A DNA stretch of 64,000 nucleotides from Bacteroides intestinalis (GCF_902364365.1 NZ_CABJDN010000008.1:1-64000); one strand, 5' to 3'; positions 10,301-17,579 are shown, numbered from the stretch's first letter. The notes: generated by a model from the sequence alone, not told the origin. Translations and numbers: made by a program.

Positions 10301-11299
10301 CGTGTATTTGGTCCTGTCAATAGTGGTTACAGTACAGGAATCATGGGATATACCGAGCATAGCGGATCATGGGAGGATGAAAAAGAAATCGCCCAAGGGT
10401 ATCTCAATAATATGGGTGCCGCTTATGGTGATGAGGATAACTGGGGAGAGGTTCAGAAAGATTTGTTTGCCTCTGCCCTCTCCGAAACGGATGTAGTGAT
10501 TCAGCCGCGGCAGAGTAATACGTGGGGACCTATTTCATTGGACCACGTATATGAATTCACCGGCGGATTATCTCTTACTGTAAAAACACTGACGGGTAAA
10601 GAACCGGATGCTTATATGGCCGATTACCGTAACCGTACCAACCGCCGTATGCAGGAGACCAAAGAGGCTATTGCTGTGGAGACGCGGACTACGATACTGA
10701 ATCCGACATTCATACAGGAACGGATGAAAGGCGGTGCAGGTTCGGCACAAATGTTCGGAGAGATTTTCCGCAATATCTTTGGCTGGCATGTAATGCGTCC
10801 GTCTGCAATGGATAAGGAGATTTTTAATGACCTGTACCGGATGTACATTCAGGATGAAAATAAACTTGGAATACAGGATTATTTTCTTCGGGTGAATCCG
10901 GCATCCTATCAGGCTATGACTGCGGTGATGCTGGAAAGTGCACGGAAAGGCTATTGGAAAGCAAGCCCTGAACAGTTGAAAGCAACAGCTGCACTGCATG
11001 CACAGATAACCCGTGAGAAGGGTGCCGCCTGCACGGAGTTTGTATGCGACAATGCCCAATTACAGTCGTTCGTTGCGGATAATCTGGATGCGAAAGAGAG
11101 ACAGGAATTCAATCAGGATATGAAAGCAGTATATGAAGCCGCTTCGGCCAATGGAAAAGATGTAGTATTGAAAGAAAAGAAGCTGACACCGGAACAGGTA
11201 GCACAGAAACGTACGACAAACGGATTAGTGATTGGAGGCGTGGTACTGGTGGTGTTCATTGGACTGGTTGCATTAATTAAAAGAAGAAAAAGTAAATAA
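7388..11299 (+). CDS. cobN: Membrane-anchored CobN/HmuS-like metal chelatase subunit
   Basis: A 1303-residue protein of the CobN/BchH large-subunit family. The family signature is present near residues 537-556 as 'HFGTHGNLEYTPGK' and 'GLSQADW'. I chose ATG at 7388 because it overlaps the previous stop and gives an N-terminal membrane anchor (about residues 7-25). A second transmembrane segment lies at the C terminus (about 1275-1297), followed by the positive tail 'KRRKSK', so the catalytic body should face the periplasm. True CobN needs cytoplasmic CobS/CobT ATPases, which are not here; instead three small membrane genes including an ExbB-like channel follow. This matches HmuS of the Bacteroidales haem locus hmuSTUV. 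The reaction may be metal removal rather than insertion; direction and tetrapyrrole are inferences. Confidence 0.88.
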   Translation: MNKKRTGIILGCIIAVVIVCFAAYNYWWAPTRILIINPLPAQAADIALNNDCSHIRVKCIKMEEVKDLSGYNAIMMYGRGLFLDETQVAELERVAAKGVPVFTNALRHFNFIVNHNITPEQQKTLQMYFQNACRQNYRNALRYLRHISTPHRLGDRSFGNPVELPNNLFYHQEYGQYFKTPQELTEYLKQKQLYHEGGRNLAFISGISFPVEGTRAHVDTLISRLTQAGFNIYPITGSGKGREDLIRTLHPDGLIYLPMGRLGNDSLINWLHQENIPLFMPFPLVQPREEWLNPNVPVSGGTLTARVVVPEIDGGMAPLCISTQNENEEGYILHTPEPERMDALVEHISKYMSLRDKSNKDKRVAICYFKTPGKDALLASGMEVIPSLYNFLKRLRNEGYDVSNLPATVEEFGNRIYRDGSVMGSYAKGAQEQFLKTAHPVWLSTGQYETWAKEVILPEKYKEVTDRYGDAPGNLLATEDSIAIACLRFGNVLLFPQPRPALGDDDFKLVHGMPVAPPHSYLVPYLYMQKGFKADALIHFGTHGNLEYTPGKNVGLSQADWSEALVGNLPHFYFYTTGNVGEGIIAKRRTHAVLVTHLTPPYAESGMRQRYNQLLEDIHKLLDEGTEGHRMLGMRVKKETVRLGLHRDLELDSVPDKPYTAEELERLDAFTEEIANEKMLGAYYTMGEPYSERDLLQTTLAVSADALAYETAKADRDKGKITTEQLQDFTYIAHHYLPTAKKRLTAMLQNPPRDTAAIAPDLRPALRYREQLIASTANEFNAMVRDLNGGTVLPAPGGDPVLNPNVLPTGRNMYSVNAETTPNPRAWEDGKRLAEATLKQYTGKHGEYPRKVSYTFWAGEFITTEGATLAQVFWMLGVEPVRDGQGRVVDLRLVPSEELGRPRINVVIQVSGQLRDIAGSRLKLLTDAVRLASEAKDEAYPNYVASGTVLQEKLLVEKGTSPKRAREMSVMRVFGPVNSGYSTGIMGYTEHSGSWEDEKEIAQGYLNNMGAAYGDEDNWGEVQKDLFASALSETDVVIQPRQSNTWGPISLDHVYEFTGGLSLTVKTLTGKEPDAYMADYRNRTNRRMQETKEAIAVETRTTILNPTFIQERMKGGAGSAQMFGEIFRNIFGWHVMRPSAMDKEIFNDLYRMYIQDENKLGIQDYFLRVNPASYQAMTAVMLESARKGYWKASPEQLKATAALHAQITREKGAACTEFVCDNAQLQSFVADNLDAKERQEFNQDMKAVYEAASANGKDVVLKEKKLTPEQVAQKRTTNGLVIGGVVLVVFIGLVALIKRRKSK

Positions 11300-11308
11300 C
11301 TTCATAAT

Positions 11309-11388
11309 GATTAGTGTTTAGTGATAAGTGATTAGCACCATGCGGAGTAATAGTGCAGCCACTAATCACTTATCACTAAACACTAATC
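11309..11388. repeat. 27-bp-arm inverted repeat inside operon
   Basis: Arms 11309-11335 and 11362-11388 are perfect reverse complements separated by 26 bp. The hairpin lies between the CobN-like gene and the next gene of the same operon. It could trim or stabilise the messenger or reduce expression of the downstream genes. Part of the right arm recurs before cobI near 35137. Confidence 0.85.
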
Positions 11389-11417
11389 ACTAACAATTTA
11401 CCATTCACCCAATAACT

Positions 11418-11975
11418 ATGAATTACGTCATTCCCATATTAGCAATCTTCATCACCCTCAGCTTCCTGCTGAAGGTCGGCTTCTATCCCCGTTGGGGAAC
11501 GTGGCTGACAGCACTATGTTGTGCCCTATTTGTTTTACTCATTACCCCTTGGGTAACCGAGCAATCTAAGACAGCAATAGCAGCCTTTTTTGCTTCCCGG
11601 GAGAAAATGCTGAATGTATCTGTTTGCATCACACTGGAAGCCGCCATCCTGATAACATTTTGCTTCGATTGCTTCTCCGGAATGCGTACAAGAGACACTG
11701 CATTCAAACGAAGCATCACCTTCCTGCTCCACCTTTACCCCGGTTTATTGATAGGTGGCGTACTATGCAATGTACTGGCTGAATTATTGTTCTCTTTTCC
11801 GGGCATTGATTTCAATATGCTCTCGTGGATAGTAGCCACCACCACATTCTTACTTATCGGTATCGGTGCCCGATTACTACAAATCCTATTGGGAGATAAA
11901 GCCCTGCGCTTCGAAATCCTTTTTATCGTAAACATATTCATAGTCGTACTGAGCATCATAGCTACCGGCTACTAA
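11418..11975 (+). CDS. Polytopic membrane protein (HmuT-like)
   Basis: A 185-residue hydrophobic protein with about five transmembrane segments (near residues 3-20, 28-48, 67-87, 102-125, 135-155 and 163-183). I do not recognise a catalytic motif. Its place between a CobN-like chelatase and an ExbB-like channel is the same as HmuT in the hmuRSTUV haem locus of Bacteroidales, and its size fits. A role as membrane partner of the chelatase or channel is inferred from context only. Confidence 0.7.
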   Translation: MNYVIPILAIFITLSFLLKVGFYPRWGTWLTALCCALFVLLITPWVTEQSKTAIAAFFASREKMLNVSVCITLEAAILITFCFDCFSGMRTRDTAFKRSITFLLHLYPGLLIGGVLCNVLAELLFSFPGIDFNMLSWIVATTTFLLIGIGARLLQILLGDKALRFEILFIVNIFIVVLSIIATGY

Positions 11976-12009
11976 ATAAACAGTAACTACTAAAATTATA
12001 AATATCATT

Positions 12010-12609
12010 ATGGAAACCATCTCAAACTCACTCTTCTGGATATCCAACGGACTACTTGTTCCGGTCATCGTATTATTACTCCTGTTCTTCCTCCGCGCCA
12101 TTATCCTTGCCGGAGGTTTCTTCGGAGAATTCTACCAACGGATGAAACTGCAAAAGCAACTCTCCGAAATGTTGGAAAGCATCACTCCTGAAAACATTAA
12201 CGAACAGTTGCAGAGCTTGCCCCAAGCCGGGAAACAACCTATGCTCCGTTGTCTGAAAAAGCTTGCCGAGCACCGTGATAACGCCGCCTACTGCGAACGC
12301 CTGCTTGCCAACTTCGAAGTAGACGCCGAAAAAGAGTTGGGACGCTCACGCACTTTCATCAAACTCGGCCCGATGCTGGGACTGATGGGAACACTGATCC
12401 CGATGGGTCCCGCCCTTGTCGGGCTGGCTACAGGAGATATTTCCTCAATGGCTTACAATATGCAGGTAGCCTTTGCCACCACCGTGGTCGGTATGGTGAT
12501 TGCCGCAGTCGGCGTCATTACTCTGCAAGTGAAACAACGCTGGTATGCCCGTGAAATAAATGATCTGGAATATCTGGACAAGACTCTGCGAAACAAAACC
12601 AATGAATAA
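12010..12609 (+). CDS. MotA/TolQ/ExbB-family proton channel protein (HmuU-like)
   Basis: A 199-residue protein with three transmembrane segments (about 12-36, 115-145 and 150-175). The region 'KLGPMLGLMGTLIPMGPAL' (about 118-136) is the conserved block of the MotA/TolQ/ExbB family, whose members form pentamers that let protons drive a partner in the periplasm. No ExbD-like gene with the usual Asp is next to it; the DUF2149 gene that follows 21 bp later, with one transmembrane segment, occupies the ExbD position. It may power the anchored CobN-like protein, in place of the ATPases CobS/CobT. Confidence 0.85.
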   Translation: METISNSLFWISNGLLVPVIVLLLLFFLRAIILAGGFFGEFYQRMKLQKQLSEMLESITPENINEQLQSLPQAGKQPMLRCLKKLAEHRDNAAYCERLLANFEVDAEKELGRSRTFIKLGPMLGLMGTLIPMGPALVGLATGDISSMAYNMQVAFATTVVGMVIAAVGVITLQVKQRWYAREINDLEYLDKTLRNKTNE

Positions 12610-12630
12610 CCTTCAGCCCCATAAAAAAAT

Positions 12631-12957
12631 ATGAAACGAAACAGACTGCTTCACAACCAAACGGACTCCGACCCGATGGGTACGGTAGCAAACCTTTTTG
12701 ATGTAGCCATGGTCTTTGCCGTCGCACTGATGGTTGCCCTCGTCTCCCGCTTCAACATGACCGAAATGTTTTCCAAAGAAGACTTTACCATGGTAAAGAA
12801 TCCCGGAAAAGAGAATATGGAAATCATTACGAAAGAAGGGCAGGAAATCAAACGATACACTCCCAGCGAGGAACAGGAAACTTCCGGCAAGCGAGGGAAA
12901 AAAGTCGGTGTAGCCTACCAACTGGAAAGTGGAGAAATTATCTATGTTCCGGAATAA
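12631..12957 (+). CDS. DUF2149 single-pass membrane protein (HmuV-like)
   Basis: A 108-residue protein with one transmembrane helix near residues 20-42 ('NLFDVAMVFAVALMVALV') and a short periplasmic domain. This matches DUF2149 proteins, which occur beside MotA/TolQ/ExbB proteins and CobN-like chelatases. An Asp (residue 24) at the start of the helix is in the place of the proton-carrying Asp of ExbD/TolR, which supports an ExbD-like role, though the overall sequence differs. Last gene of the riboswitch operon; a small hairpin with T-rich tail follows at 13031. Confidence 0.8.
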   Translation: MKRNRLLHNQTDSDPMGTVANLFDVAMVFAVALMVALVSRFNMTEMFSKEDFTMVKNPGKENMEIITKEGQEIKRYTPSEEQETSGKRGKKVGVAYQLESGEIIYVPE

Positions 12958-13030
12958 CGATAGATATCCGTCACCCTTTGAATAAAAGTTAAAGAGTCCA
13001 TACCTATAAACAAGGGTTTTTAACAATAGA

Positions 13031-13050
13031 AATACCCATCAGTGGGTATT
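13031..13050 (+). terminator. Probable terminator of riboswitch operon
   Basis: An eight-base perfect stem (AATACCCA / TGGGTATT) with a 4-base loop, followed by TTCTT. It separates the riboswitch operon from a fresh promoter at 13072. Confidence 0.6.
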
Positions 13051-13071
13051 TTCTTGCCCTCATCTTCCCCA

Positions 13072-13079
13072 TATCTTTG
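13072..13079 (+). promoter_or_regulatory. -7 box of second receptor/CbiK pair
   Basis: TATCTTTG, an exact TAnnTTTG match, 25 bp before the start at 13104. No B12 box is found upstream, so this pair is not obviously under riboswitch control. Confidence 0.7.
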
Positions 13080-13103
13080 CATTTCCAAACAAACGATAAT
13101 TTT

Positions 13104-15164
13104 ATGATAAAGCAAAGATTATTAACGACTCTCTTAATGGGAAGTATCGCTGCCGGTGCATGGGCACAGGCTGATAAAGGTGAAACTTCCGTAGATAAAA
13201 CTGTGGATTTGAATCCTGTAGTAGTAACCGGTACGGGTACGCACCAGCGACTGAAAAATACTCCGGCACCGGTATCCGTCATCACCGCCAACGAGATAAA
13301 ACGTGCCGGAATCACGGATTTCCAACAAGCCATGACCATGATGGTTCCCTCTCTCTCCTTCTCCCCGAATGCCATGGGTTCGTATCTGATGATGAACGGA
13401 CTTTCCAATAAATACGTACTGATACTGATTAACGGACGTAAGGTCACGGGAGATATCAGCGGTAATATCGACATCAGCCAGATAGACATGAGCCGTGTGA
13501 AGCGTATCGAGGTTTTGAACGGAGCTGCTTCTTCGCTCTATGGTTCGGATGCGATTGCCGGTGTTATCAACATCATCACCAACCAGCCGAAAGATGAAAT
13601 CTCCTTCACCACCAACAGCCGCTATACAAGAAAGAATCAGTTTTCACAAGGCCTCAACCTGGACATTGCCAAAGGAAAGCTCGCCTCTTACACTGCTTAT
13701 AAATACGATCACTCGGATGGCTGGCAGAACAGTGGCCTGACCGTAGACAAGAATGATGACCTGATTGAAACCCTCGATCAGCTTTCCATCGGCTACAGCA
13801 TGAATAACTTTTCTCAGCAATTCACCTACGATGCTACGGAAAAACTCTCGTTCTATGCCAACGGCGGATATTACTGGCGCATGACCGACCGCCCCGCCAA
13901 ACGTGACGGCATGACAGGCGGAAATGATTATAATACGCATTACGAAGGCTACAACTGGGGTACAGGAGCCAAGTACAGACTGAACAAACGCTCCTCCATC
14001 CAATTGGATTATGTAGGCAACAATTATACTTCGCGCTACAAATATATGCTGGCGGCCGGTGATTACCAACCGGGGGACTACGCATTCACCAAAAGACAGA
14101 AATTTCATGATGCCGAACTGAAAGGTATCTTCGGTTTCACCACCAACAGTACTACTGTCTTCGGAGTGGACTACCGCAAGGACATTCTTGTTCGTCCCGA
14201 TGCCGATGTAGACAAGGGAGTATATACTTTGTCGGGCTACGGACAGCATGAAGTAAAACTGTGGGATCACTTCACGGGCATCGTCGGTGCACGCTATGAC
14301 TATCATGAACAGGCAGGCGGACGTTTCACCCCGAAAGTGGCAGCCATGTACAATATTGGAAACTTCAACGTACGTGCCACGTATGCAGCTGGTTTCCGTG
14401 CTCCCGGCGTAGACGAATTGTATTACAGCATGTTCAAGAAAATGGGTAGCAAATACACCATCTCCATCGGTGACGCCGACCTGAAGCCTGAACACAGCAA
14501 CTACTACTCCATCAATATGGAATACCGCACCAACCGTTTCAGTGCCTCCGTTACGGGATATCTGAATTATCTGACAGATATGGTGTCTTCCAAAGTAACC
14601 GCATTCAATGATTTGTCCGCTGAGGCCCAGCAGCAACTGAAAGAAGAATTCCCCGAACTGGCAGACTTATCATCTACCAAGAATGTGAACCTGAAAGAAT
14701 ACATCAATTTTGAAAAGGCTACCGTCCGTGGTTTTGAGGTGAGCTTGTCAGGCAATCCGTTCGCCGGATTTACGCTGAATGGTAACTATACCTACGCTTA
14801 TGCCCGTGGTAAAGGTGAAGAAGGCTGGCAAAACATTCAACGCAGCATCCGCCACACGGCAACCATCAGTGGAAACTATGCACATTCATGGGGCGACTAC
14901 ACCATGAACCTCAACCTGAACGGCCGTCTGCAAAGCAAATGCTACTATCCGGGAGATGCCGACGGAGATGCTCCGGGTTACGGTATCTGGAACCTGAACA
15001 CCCGCCACTCCTTCGATTGCTTCAGCAGTTTCTTCCTGGAACCCGGTATCGGTATCGACAATATCTTCAACAAGAGGGATATGAGACCTCTGACGAAGAA
15101 CTTCACCCTGTACTCACCGGGACGTATGTTGGTGGTGAGTCTGACTTTAAAACTAAAGAATTAA
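13104..15164 (+). CDS. TonB-dependent receptor, BtuB/CirA-like
   Basis: A 686-residue outer-membrane receptor. I chose ATG at 13104, which gives a clean signal peptide (residues 1-22, ending GAWAQ). It lacks the carboxypeptidase-regulatory domain of the first receptor: the TonB box/plug begins at once ('LNPVVVTGTG', about 36-45) and the plug carries 'RIEVLNGAASSLYGSDAIAGVINIIT', the block seen in BtuB, CirA and haem receptors. The barrel closes with 'PGRMLVVSLTLKLKN'. It lies 22 bp before a second exported CbiK, so both genes likely serve the same ligand. It has its own promoter. Ligand could be a corrinoid, a haem-like tetrapyrrole or a metal chelate. Confidence 0.88.
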   Translation: MIKQRLLTTLLMGSIAAGAWAQADKGETSVDKTVDLNPVVVTGTGTHQRLKNTPAPVSVITANEIKRAGITDFQQAMTMMVPSLSFSPNAMGSYLMMNGLSNKYVLILINGRKVTGDISGNIDISQIDMSRVKRIEVLNGAASSLYGSDAIAGVINIITNQPKDEISFTTNSRYTRKNQFSQGLNLDIAKGKLASYTAYKYDHSDGWQNSGLTVDKNDDLIETLDQLSIGYSMNNFSQQFTYDATEKLSFYANGGYYWRMTDRPAKRDGMTGGNDYNTHYEGYNWGTGAKYRLNKRSSIQLDYVGNNYTSRYKYMLAAGDYQPGDYAFTKRQKFHDAELKGIFGFTTNSTTVFGVDYRKDILVRPDADVDKGVYTLSGYGQHEVKLWDHFTGIVGARYDYHEQAGGRFTPKVAAMYNIGNFNVRATYAAGFRAPGVDELYYSMFKKMGSKYTISIGDADLKPEHSNYYSINMEYRTNRFSASVTGYLNYLTDMVSSKVTAFNDLSAEAQQQLKEEFPELADLSSTKNVNLKEYINFEKATVRGFEVSLSGNPFAGFTLNGNYTYAYARGKGEEGWQNIQRSIRHTATISGNYAHSWGDYTMNLNLNGRLQSKCYYPGDADGDAPGYGIWNLNTRHSFDCFSSFFLEPGIGIDNIFNKRDMRPLTKNFTLYSPGRMLVVSLTLKLKN

Positions 15165-15186
15165 CGCATAACAACTTATTATTGAC

Positions 15187-16005
15187 ATGAAACATCTTTT
15201 CATCACTCTTTGTTTACTGAGTGTGGCCCTCTTCTCCTCTGCACAGGGGGAGAAGACTGCCCTTCTCATTACCCATTACGGAAGTTCGGACCCTGATACA
15301 CGTGCACTGACGCTCGACGTAATCACCCGTGAGGCAAAAGAAACTTTTCCGCAGTTTGAAGTGCGCGAAGCGTATATCTCTCCCATTGTTCGGCGCAGGC
15401 TGGAGAAGCAAGGCGTTCATAAAGACAGTCCGGTAGATGCACTGCTGAAACTCAGAAGCGAAGGATATTCGCGTGTACTGATACAGAGTACAACACTGAT
15501 TGAAGGAAGTGAAATGACTTCCGTCCGCCGCGATGCGGAGAGCGTGAAACCCTTCTTTAAAGAAATAAAAGTGGGTAATCCATTGCTTTATACAGTGGAA
15601 GATTGCGAAAAGGTCATCGAAATTCTGACACAGGAACAGCCCGGAAAGAAAGAGGACGTCATCTATGTGGGACACGGCAATCAATTGCCAAGTACCGCCA
15701 CTTACGCCATGCTGGACTATATGATGAAAGCCCACGGACTGAAAAACTTCCACGTCAGCACCATCGAAGGTTATCCTACACTGGACGCTACACTGGCACA
15801 GTTGAAGGAGACACGCCCGAAACAAGTGACACTGATACCGTTGTTGCTGGTATGCGGCAATCATACGAAAGAAGACATCGTCGGAGTATGGAAACCGGAA
15901 ATGGAAAAGGCAGGTTATCAGACCAATGTCCGTATGCAGGGACTAGGCGAACAACCCGCTATCCGGAAGTTATATATGGAACACATTGAGGCGTTGCTGA
16001 AATAG
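15187..16005 (+). CDS. cbiK: Second exported CbiK-type chelatase
   Basis: A 272-residue CbiK paralogue. The active-site residues are kept: His163 in 'YVGHGNQLPST', Glu194 in 'STIEGYPT' and His226 in 'VCGNHTKED'. A signal peptide (residues 1-20, ending SSAQ) predicts export to the periplasm. Compared with the protein at 4920 it lacks a loop of about 15 residues between the two halves and the C-terminal tail. It directly follows a TonB receptor, repeating the receptor-chelatase pairing of the first operon. Which of the two, if either, serves corrin synthesis is unclear, since sirohydrochlorin is made in the cytoplasm. Confidence 0.9.
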   Translation: MKHLFITLCLLSVALFSSAQGEKTALLITHYGSSDPDTRALTLDVITREAKETFPQFEVREAYISPIVRRRLEKQGVHKDSPVDALLKLRSEGYSRVLIQSTTLIEGSEMTSVRRDAESVKPFFKEIKVGNPLLYTVEDCEKVIEILTQEQPGKKEDVIYVGHGNQLPSTATYAMLDYMMKAHGLKNFHVSTIEGYPTLDATLAQLKETRPKQVTLIPLLLVCGNHTKEDIVGVWKPEMEKAGYQTNVRMQGLGEQPAIRKLYMEHIEALLK

Positions 16006-16056
16006 CTACACCCTTTCCCTCTTATGGCTACACCTTTTGCCCCGGATGGCTACACC
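16005..16056 (+). repeat. 22-bp-spaced GCTACACC repeats
   Basis: GCTACACC occurs at 16005, 16027 and 16049, exactly 22 bp apart, starting inside the CbiK stop codon region. A reversed copy (GGTGTAGC) lies at 16070-16077. The unit resembles the 23-bp GCTACGACACCC repeat in the cbiE-cbiT gene 2.2 kb downstream. Confidence 0.75.
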
Positions 16057-16083
16057 ATTCCAGGCAAAGGGTGTAGCCCTTTT
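16048..16083 (+). terminator. Hairpin terminator after second CbiK
   Basis: GGCTACACC (16048-16056) pairs with GGGTGTAGCC (16069-16078), followed by CTTTTT. It is built from the third direct repeat and the reversed copy of the same unit. Confidence 0.65.
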
Positions 16084-16120
16084 TACACCCTTTTATACCC
16101 GAAATTTAGAGAATAGAATG

Positions 16121-16128
16121 TATCTTTG
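16121..16128 (+). promoter_or_regulatory. -7 box of the cob operon
   Basis: TATCTTTG matches TAnnTTTG and lies 22 bp before the cobJ-cbiC start at 16150, leaving a very short leader with no room for a riboswitch. Confidence 0.65.
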
Positions 16129-16149
16129 CATGATAGAAATATAAGCGAT

Positions 16150-17568
16150 ATGAAACAGCCAAAGATAATAGTTGCCGGCATCGGACCGGGCAGCGAACAA
16201 GACATTACGCCTGCGGTTCTGGAAGCGGTTCGCGAAGCGGATGTAGTAGTGGGATATAAATATTATTTCCGTTTTATCCAGCCTTATCTCCACCCTGAAA
16301 CAGAATGTATAGATACGGGTATGAAGCGGGAACGCACTCGTGCGGAACAGGCATTTGAATTGGCAGAACAGGGAAAAACGGTTTGTGTCATCAGTTCCGG
16401 TGACGCAGGGATTTATGGAATGACTCCGCTGATTTACGAGATGAAGCGGGAACGGAACAGCAACGTCGAAGTGATTGCCTTGGCGGGTATCAGTGCTTTT
16501 CAGAAAGCGGCTTCACTGCTGGGTGCTCCCGTGGGACATGATTTCTGTGTGATTTCCCTTTCCGATCTGATGACACCGTGGGAACGGATCGAGCGTCGCA
16601 TCCGTGCGGCAGCCATGGCTGATTTCGTAACGGCTGTATACAATCCGAAAAGCGAAGGGCGGTATTGGCAACTCTATCGACTGAAAGAGCTGTTTCTCGC
16701 AGAAGGACGCGCTCCGGAGACTCCGGTAGGTTATGTACGCCAAGCCGGACGGGAGGAACAGGAAGTGCATCTGACGACACTCGCTGATTTCAATCCCGAA
16801 GAAGTGGATATGTTTACGGTCATCCTGATCGGTAACTCGCAATCTTATGCGTGGAACGGCAAGTTCATTACTCCCCGGGGATATTATAACCGTCCGGATA
16901 AGGATGAACAACCGACTAAGGGGATAGGTCAGGACATTATGATACAAAGTTTCCGGACCATTGAGTCGGAACTAAAGAATAAGAATATTCCTCTGGATCA
17001 TAAATGGGCTTTGCTGCACGCCATCCACACCACGGCTGATTTTGAAATGGAAAAGCTGTTGTATACGGACAAAGGTGCTGTGGAAAAGCTTTATCAGAAA
17101 ATAACGGACGGTCGGCTGAAAACGATTGTTACGGATGTGACGATGGCTGCCAGCGGTATTCGCAAAGGAGCTTTACAACGGCTGGGGGTAGAAGTGAAAT
17201 GTTATCTTTCCGATGAACAGGTAGCGGCAATGGCAACGGAAAAAGGGATCACCCGTACACAAGCCGGTATACGTCTGGCGGTGGAGGAACATCCGGATGC
17301 CTTGTTCGTATTCGGTAATGCGCCGACGGCTTTGATGGAACTTTGTGATCTGGTACGTAAAGGAAAGGCTGCACCAAGCGGTATTATTGCCGCGCCTGTG
17401 GGCTTTGTACACGTACAGGAATCCAAGCACATGGTGAAGCCGTTCATGGAAATACCCAAACTGATAGTAGAGGGACGAAAAGGAGGAAGTAATTTGGCTG
17501 CAACGCTGGTGAATGCAATCTTGTGCTACAATGATGCGGAACAGTTAAGGCCAGGACGGGATGTGTAA
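16150..17568 (+). CDS. cobJ-cbiC: CobJ/CbiH-CbiC fusion: precorrin-3B C17-methyltransferase and precorrin-8X methylmutase
   Basis: A 472-residue bifunctional cytoplasmic enzyme of corrin synthesis. Residues about 4-245 are a SAM-dependent tetrapyrrole methylase: 'VAGIGPGSEQDIT', 'VISSGDAGIYGM', 'VTAVYNPKS' are the CobJ/CbiH motifs, and the reaction adds the C17 methyl with ring contraction. Residues about 265-465 are CbiC/CobH, the methyl-shift enzyme that yields (hydrogeno)cobyrinate, with 'HAIHTTADFEM' holding the catalytic His. I prefer ATG at 16150 to the in-frame TTG at 16126 because the promoter box overlaps the latter. The two joined reactions are not consecutive in the pathway. First gene of a four-gene operon. 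Confidence 0.93.
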   Translation: MKQPKIIVAGIGPGSEQDITPAVLEAVREADVVVGYKYYFRFIQPYLHPETECIDTGMKRERTRAEQAFELAEQGKTVCVISSGDAGIYGMTPLIYEMKRERNSNVEVIALAGISAFQKAASLLGAPVGHDFCVISLSDLMTPWERIERRIRAAAMADFVTAVYNPKSEGRYWQLYRLKELFLAEGRAPETPVGYVRQAGREEQEVHLTTLADFNPEEVDMFTVILIGNSQSYAWNGKFITPRGYYNRPDKDEQPTKGIGQDIMIQSFRTIESELKNKNIPLDHKWALLHAIHTTADFEMEKLLYTDKGAVEKLYQKITDGRLKTIVTDVTMAASGIRKGALQRLGVEVKCYLSDEQVAAMATEKGITRTQAGIRLAVEEHPDALFVFGNAPTALMELCDLVRKGKAAPSGIIAAPVGFVHVQESKHMVKPFMEIPKLIVEGRKGGSNLAATLVNAILCYNDAEQLRPGRDV

Positions 17569-17579
17569 ATAGATACGCT

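Noticed and set aside
13644..14636. A 330-codon minus-strand frame opposite the second TonB receptor
   Set aside because: It is a shadow of a gene with strong family motifs and signal peptide on the plus strand; the reversed protein shows no motif.
13044..16150. A second cobalamin riboswitch before the second receptor or before cobJ
   Set aside because: No B12 box or CCCGCTGCTGTAA core is present, and the leaders from promoter box to start are too short (25 and 22 bp).
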